A DNA stretch of 6,001 nt from Bryobacterales bacterium (GTDB taxonomy: Bacteria > Acidobacteriota > Terriglobia > Bryobacterales > Bryobacteraceae), in NCBI GenBank assembly GCA_003164075.1, contig PLRZ01000423.1:1-6001 (forward strand), in the 5' to 3' direction. The notes under the pieces are model-generated. The model saw only the letters and a list, made by a program, of their open reading frames with translations. It did no database searches and had not been told where the DNA came from. A program made the translations under genes and the position numbers. This document shows, piece after piece, positions 5,801-6,001 of the stretch (the stretch's first letter is position 1; each line of letters opens with the position of its first letter).

Positions 5801-6001
5801 TTCCGCTGGGGGTGCAGCATCCGCTGCGCATCACTTTTCCTTCGCCCACCGACTGGTTTGCGTGGCCGGCCACGGGGTGTTGCGGGGCGAGCGGACCGCC
5901 GCAAGGGCTGCTATACCGGTTGAAGGCGAGCGTGAACTGGCAAGCGGTCTGTCCGGTGGGCGCCAACCCGCAGGCGGCCACGGTATTGCAGGCTCTGCAA
6001 C
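2851..6001 (+). CDS. Large secreted PQQ-propeller / DUF11 / Ig-like protein, 3' incomplete
   Basis: A single frame runs 1050 codons from ATG 2851 to the right edge without a stop. ATG 2851 is the first possible start because an in-frame TGA lies at 2842-2844. Only a weak GGTG (2840-2843) serves as ribosome site. A signal peptide is visible: basic start, hydrophobic core at about 12-26, likely cleavage after LRA (28). Residues 33-453 look like a PQQ-like beta-propeller, opening with WSSYGHDPQHTG and showing recurrent blade motifs such as DGDVYYGV and DGTVYAID. Two DUF11-type repeats follow (about 457-576 and 581-690). Next comes a putative Ig-like domain of the He_PIG type (about 698-787, GGTPPYTWSV at 721-730). 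Last is a C-terminal domain from Cys796 with FPPDSIYN, HPDFG (832-836), GDDHHISIL (895-903) and LVRYSEVPLG, still open at the edge. The role is unknown. Surface display or extracellular binding is inferred from the parts. Nothing shows that it binds PQQ or is an enzyme. Confidence 0.9.
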   Translation, partial: MKAKGPSRPNSVCWTIAVWLTLAAGLRAQTVPWSSYGHDPQHTGLSTIGAQRLERIKWTTPIDLVPPNASGPFRLHYVSPLVTSANTVLVPVRTTSSNTYRLEAHTGADGTILYTLPTGFTPPPHNRFPVYAPALSQGKRLYYAGAGGAVYYRDEPDSVTGPSGQIAFYGNAVYAANPAAFNSTVMISTPITADAHGNIYFGFDVIGSNPANLASGLARIGADGSGSWIGASAAAQGDASVVEVALNCAPAVSNDGLTLYFGVSENPAGQGYTAGYLVSVSSTTLAPIARMRLKDPETGADARVAPASPIVGPDGDVYYGVLESSSGSHDGRGWLLHFDQNLTATKTPGAFGRDFMASVAPASIAAAYTGASSYLLFRNGHNKTAVLDPNGSMTDPATGATVMQEVGAVPRPWLDPPGNAVADGVGETYMPAAIGADGTVYAIDGANLLAVGQASNLTVSASHTGDFAEGQNGAGYTLTASNSGSGATNGAVTVTDTLPASLTATGIGGPGWSCTQPAGPCTRSDTLAAGASFPALKLTVNVASNAPSTVTDIAAVSSDGSANSVNSIAGDVTAIVPLPALSIAGNFTRGQAGATYSATVSNSAAAGPASGMVTVAHTLPARLTATAMGGTGWTCTLATLTCTRRDVLAAGASYPAITVTMNVANNAAALPTSRVSVAGGASPAATANYQTTSGGALTIATGSVPVTTQYQSYSTALTATGGTPPYTWSVVSSTGASLPEGMSLNPATGVVSATQVNGQGGYAVTVQVIDSALPSPGSATATLNFGVYSDTSLGGCQMFPPDSIYNQRIDLLPVDTNPSDQIPASYLTKPIHPDFGHGFYPSPGGIPWMRVPANQPLTNVNLAGDGQIDLAGTYQWPLPAWPNAVIEGTSYGQDGDDHHISILQSSVDSIDGPQTGPCTLYETYQDTAVSGMYDAGSNTWFMGAGVHYVLNSNTLAASPDTLDDGAQDSAGVPVAPLLVRYSEVPLGVQHPLRITFPSPTDWFAWPATGCCGASGPPQGLLYRLKASVNWQAVCPVGANPQAATVLQALQ
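4219..4920 (+). repeat. Tandem duplication of a DUF11-type domain, 363-bp period
   Basis: Two consecutive copies inside the large gene share the pattern LPAxLTAT, GGxGWxCT, a second cysteine in CTRxD, then LAAGASxPA and NVAxNA. Cysteines 514 and 521 recur at 635 and 642, exactly 121 codons later, in the same CX6C spacing. At DNA level GCGGCCGGCGCCAGC occurs at 4432-4446 and again at 4795-4809, also 363 bp apart. The N-terminal parts differ by a small indel of about three codons and are more diverged, so the duplication is not very recent. Confidence 0.8.

Noticed and set aside
4759..5904. A 381-codon open frame on the minus strand
   Set aside because: It is antisense to the Ig-like and C-terminal domains of the large protein, is Arg-rich and lacks motifs.

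Overview
The window is GC-rich DNA with long, densely coding frames and secreted proteins built from PQQ-like, DUF11-type and Ig-like parts. This resembles soil Acidobacteriota of the Solibacter/Bryobacter kind, with Planctomycetota or Verrucomicrobiota less likely. The assignment is inferred from gene content and recollection of these families, not from a marker gene.

Layout: (1) positions 1-149, minus strand: the first 49 codons of a GntP-type gluconate/organic-acid permease that runs off the left edge. (2) 232-1248, plus strand: a complete ROK-family sugar kinase, divergent from the permease across 82 bp. (3) 1249-1549: a convergent gene-free stretch with an unusual set of nested inverted repeats (1288-1470) that looks like a non-coding repeat element. 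(4) 1550-2431, minus strand: a complete secreted DUF1080 / 3-keto-disaccharide hydrolase-type protein. (5) 2432-2850: a 419-bp divergent control region with a plausible promoter for the hydrolase, a short hairpin, and two operator-like dyads sharing the half-site TTAACCG. (6) 2851-6001, plus strand: one uninterrupted frame of at least 1050 codons that leaves the right edge. It encodes a large secreted multidomain protein: signal peptide, PQQ-like beta-propeller, two DUF11-type repeats, a putative Ig-like domain, and a conserved C-terminal domain of unknown function.

The first three genes fit a carbohydrate theme: an extracytoplasmic glycoside-processing enzyme, a sugar-acid permease and a cytoplasmic sugar kinase. 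They do not form one operon, since the orientations alternate (minus, plus, minus, plus), so a shared pathway is inference. The large protein has no clear link to sugar use; its parts suggest a surface or extracellular role. I see no CRISPR array, tRNA, rRNA, transposase or phage gene. The items most worth a second look are the C-terminal domain of the large protein, the 1288-1470 repeat element and the 2701-2718 dyad.
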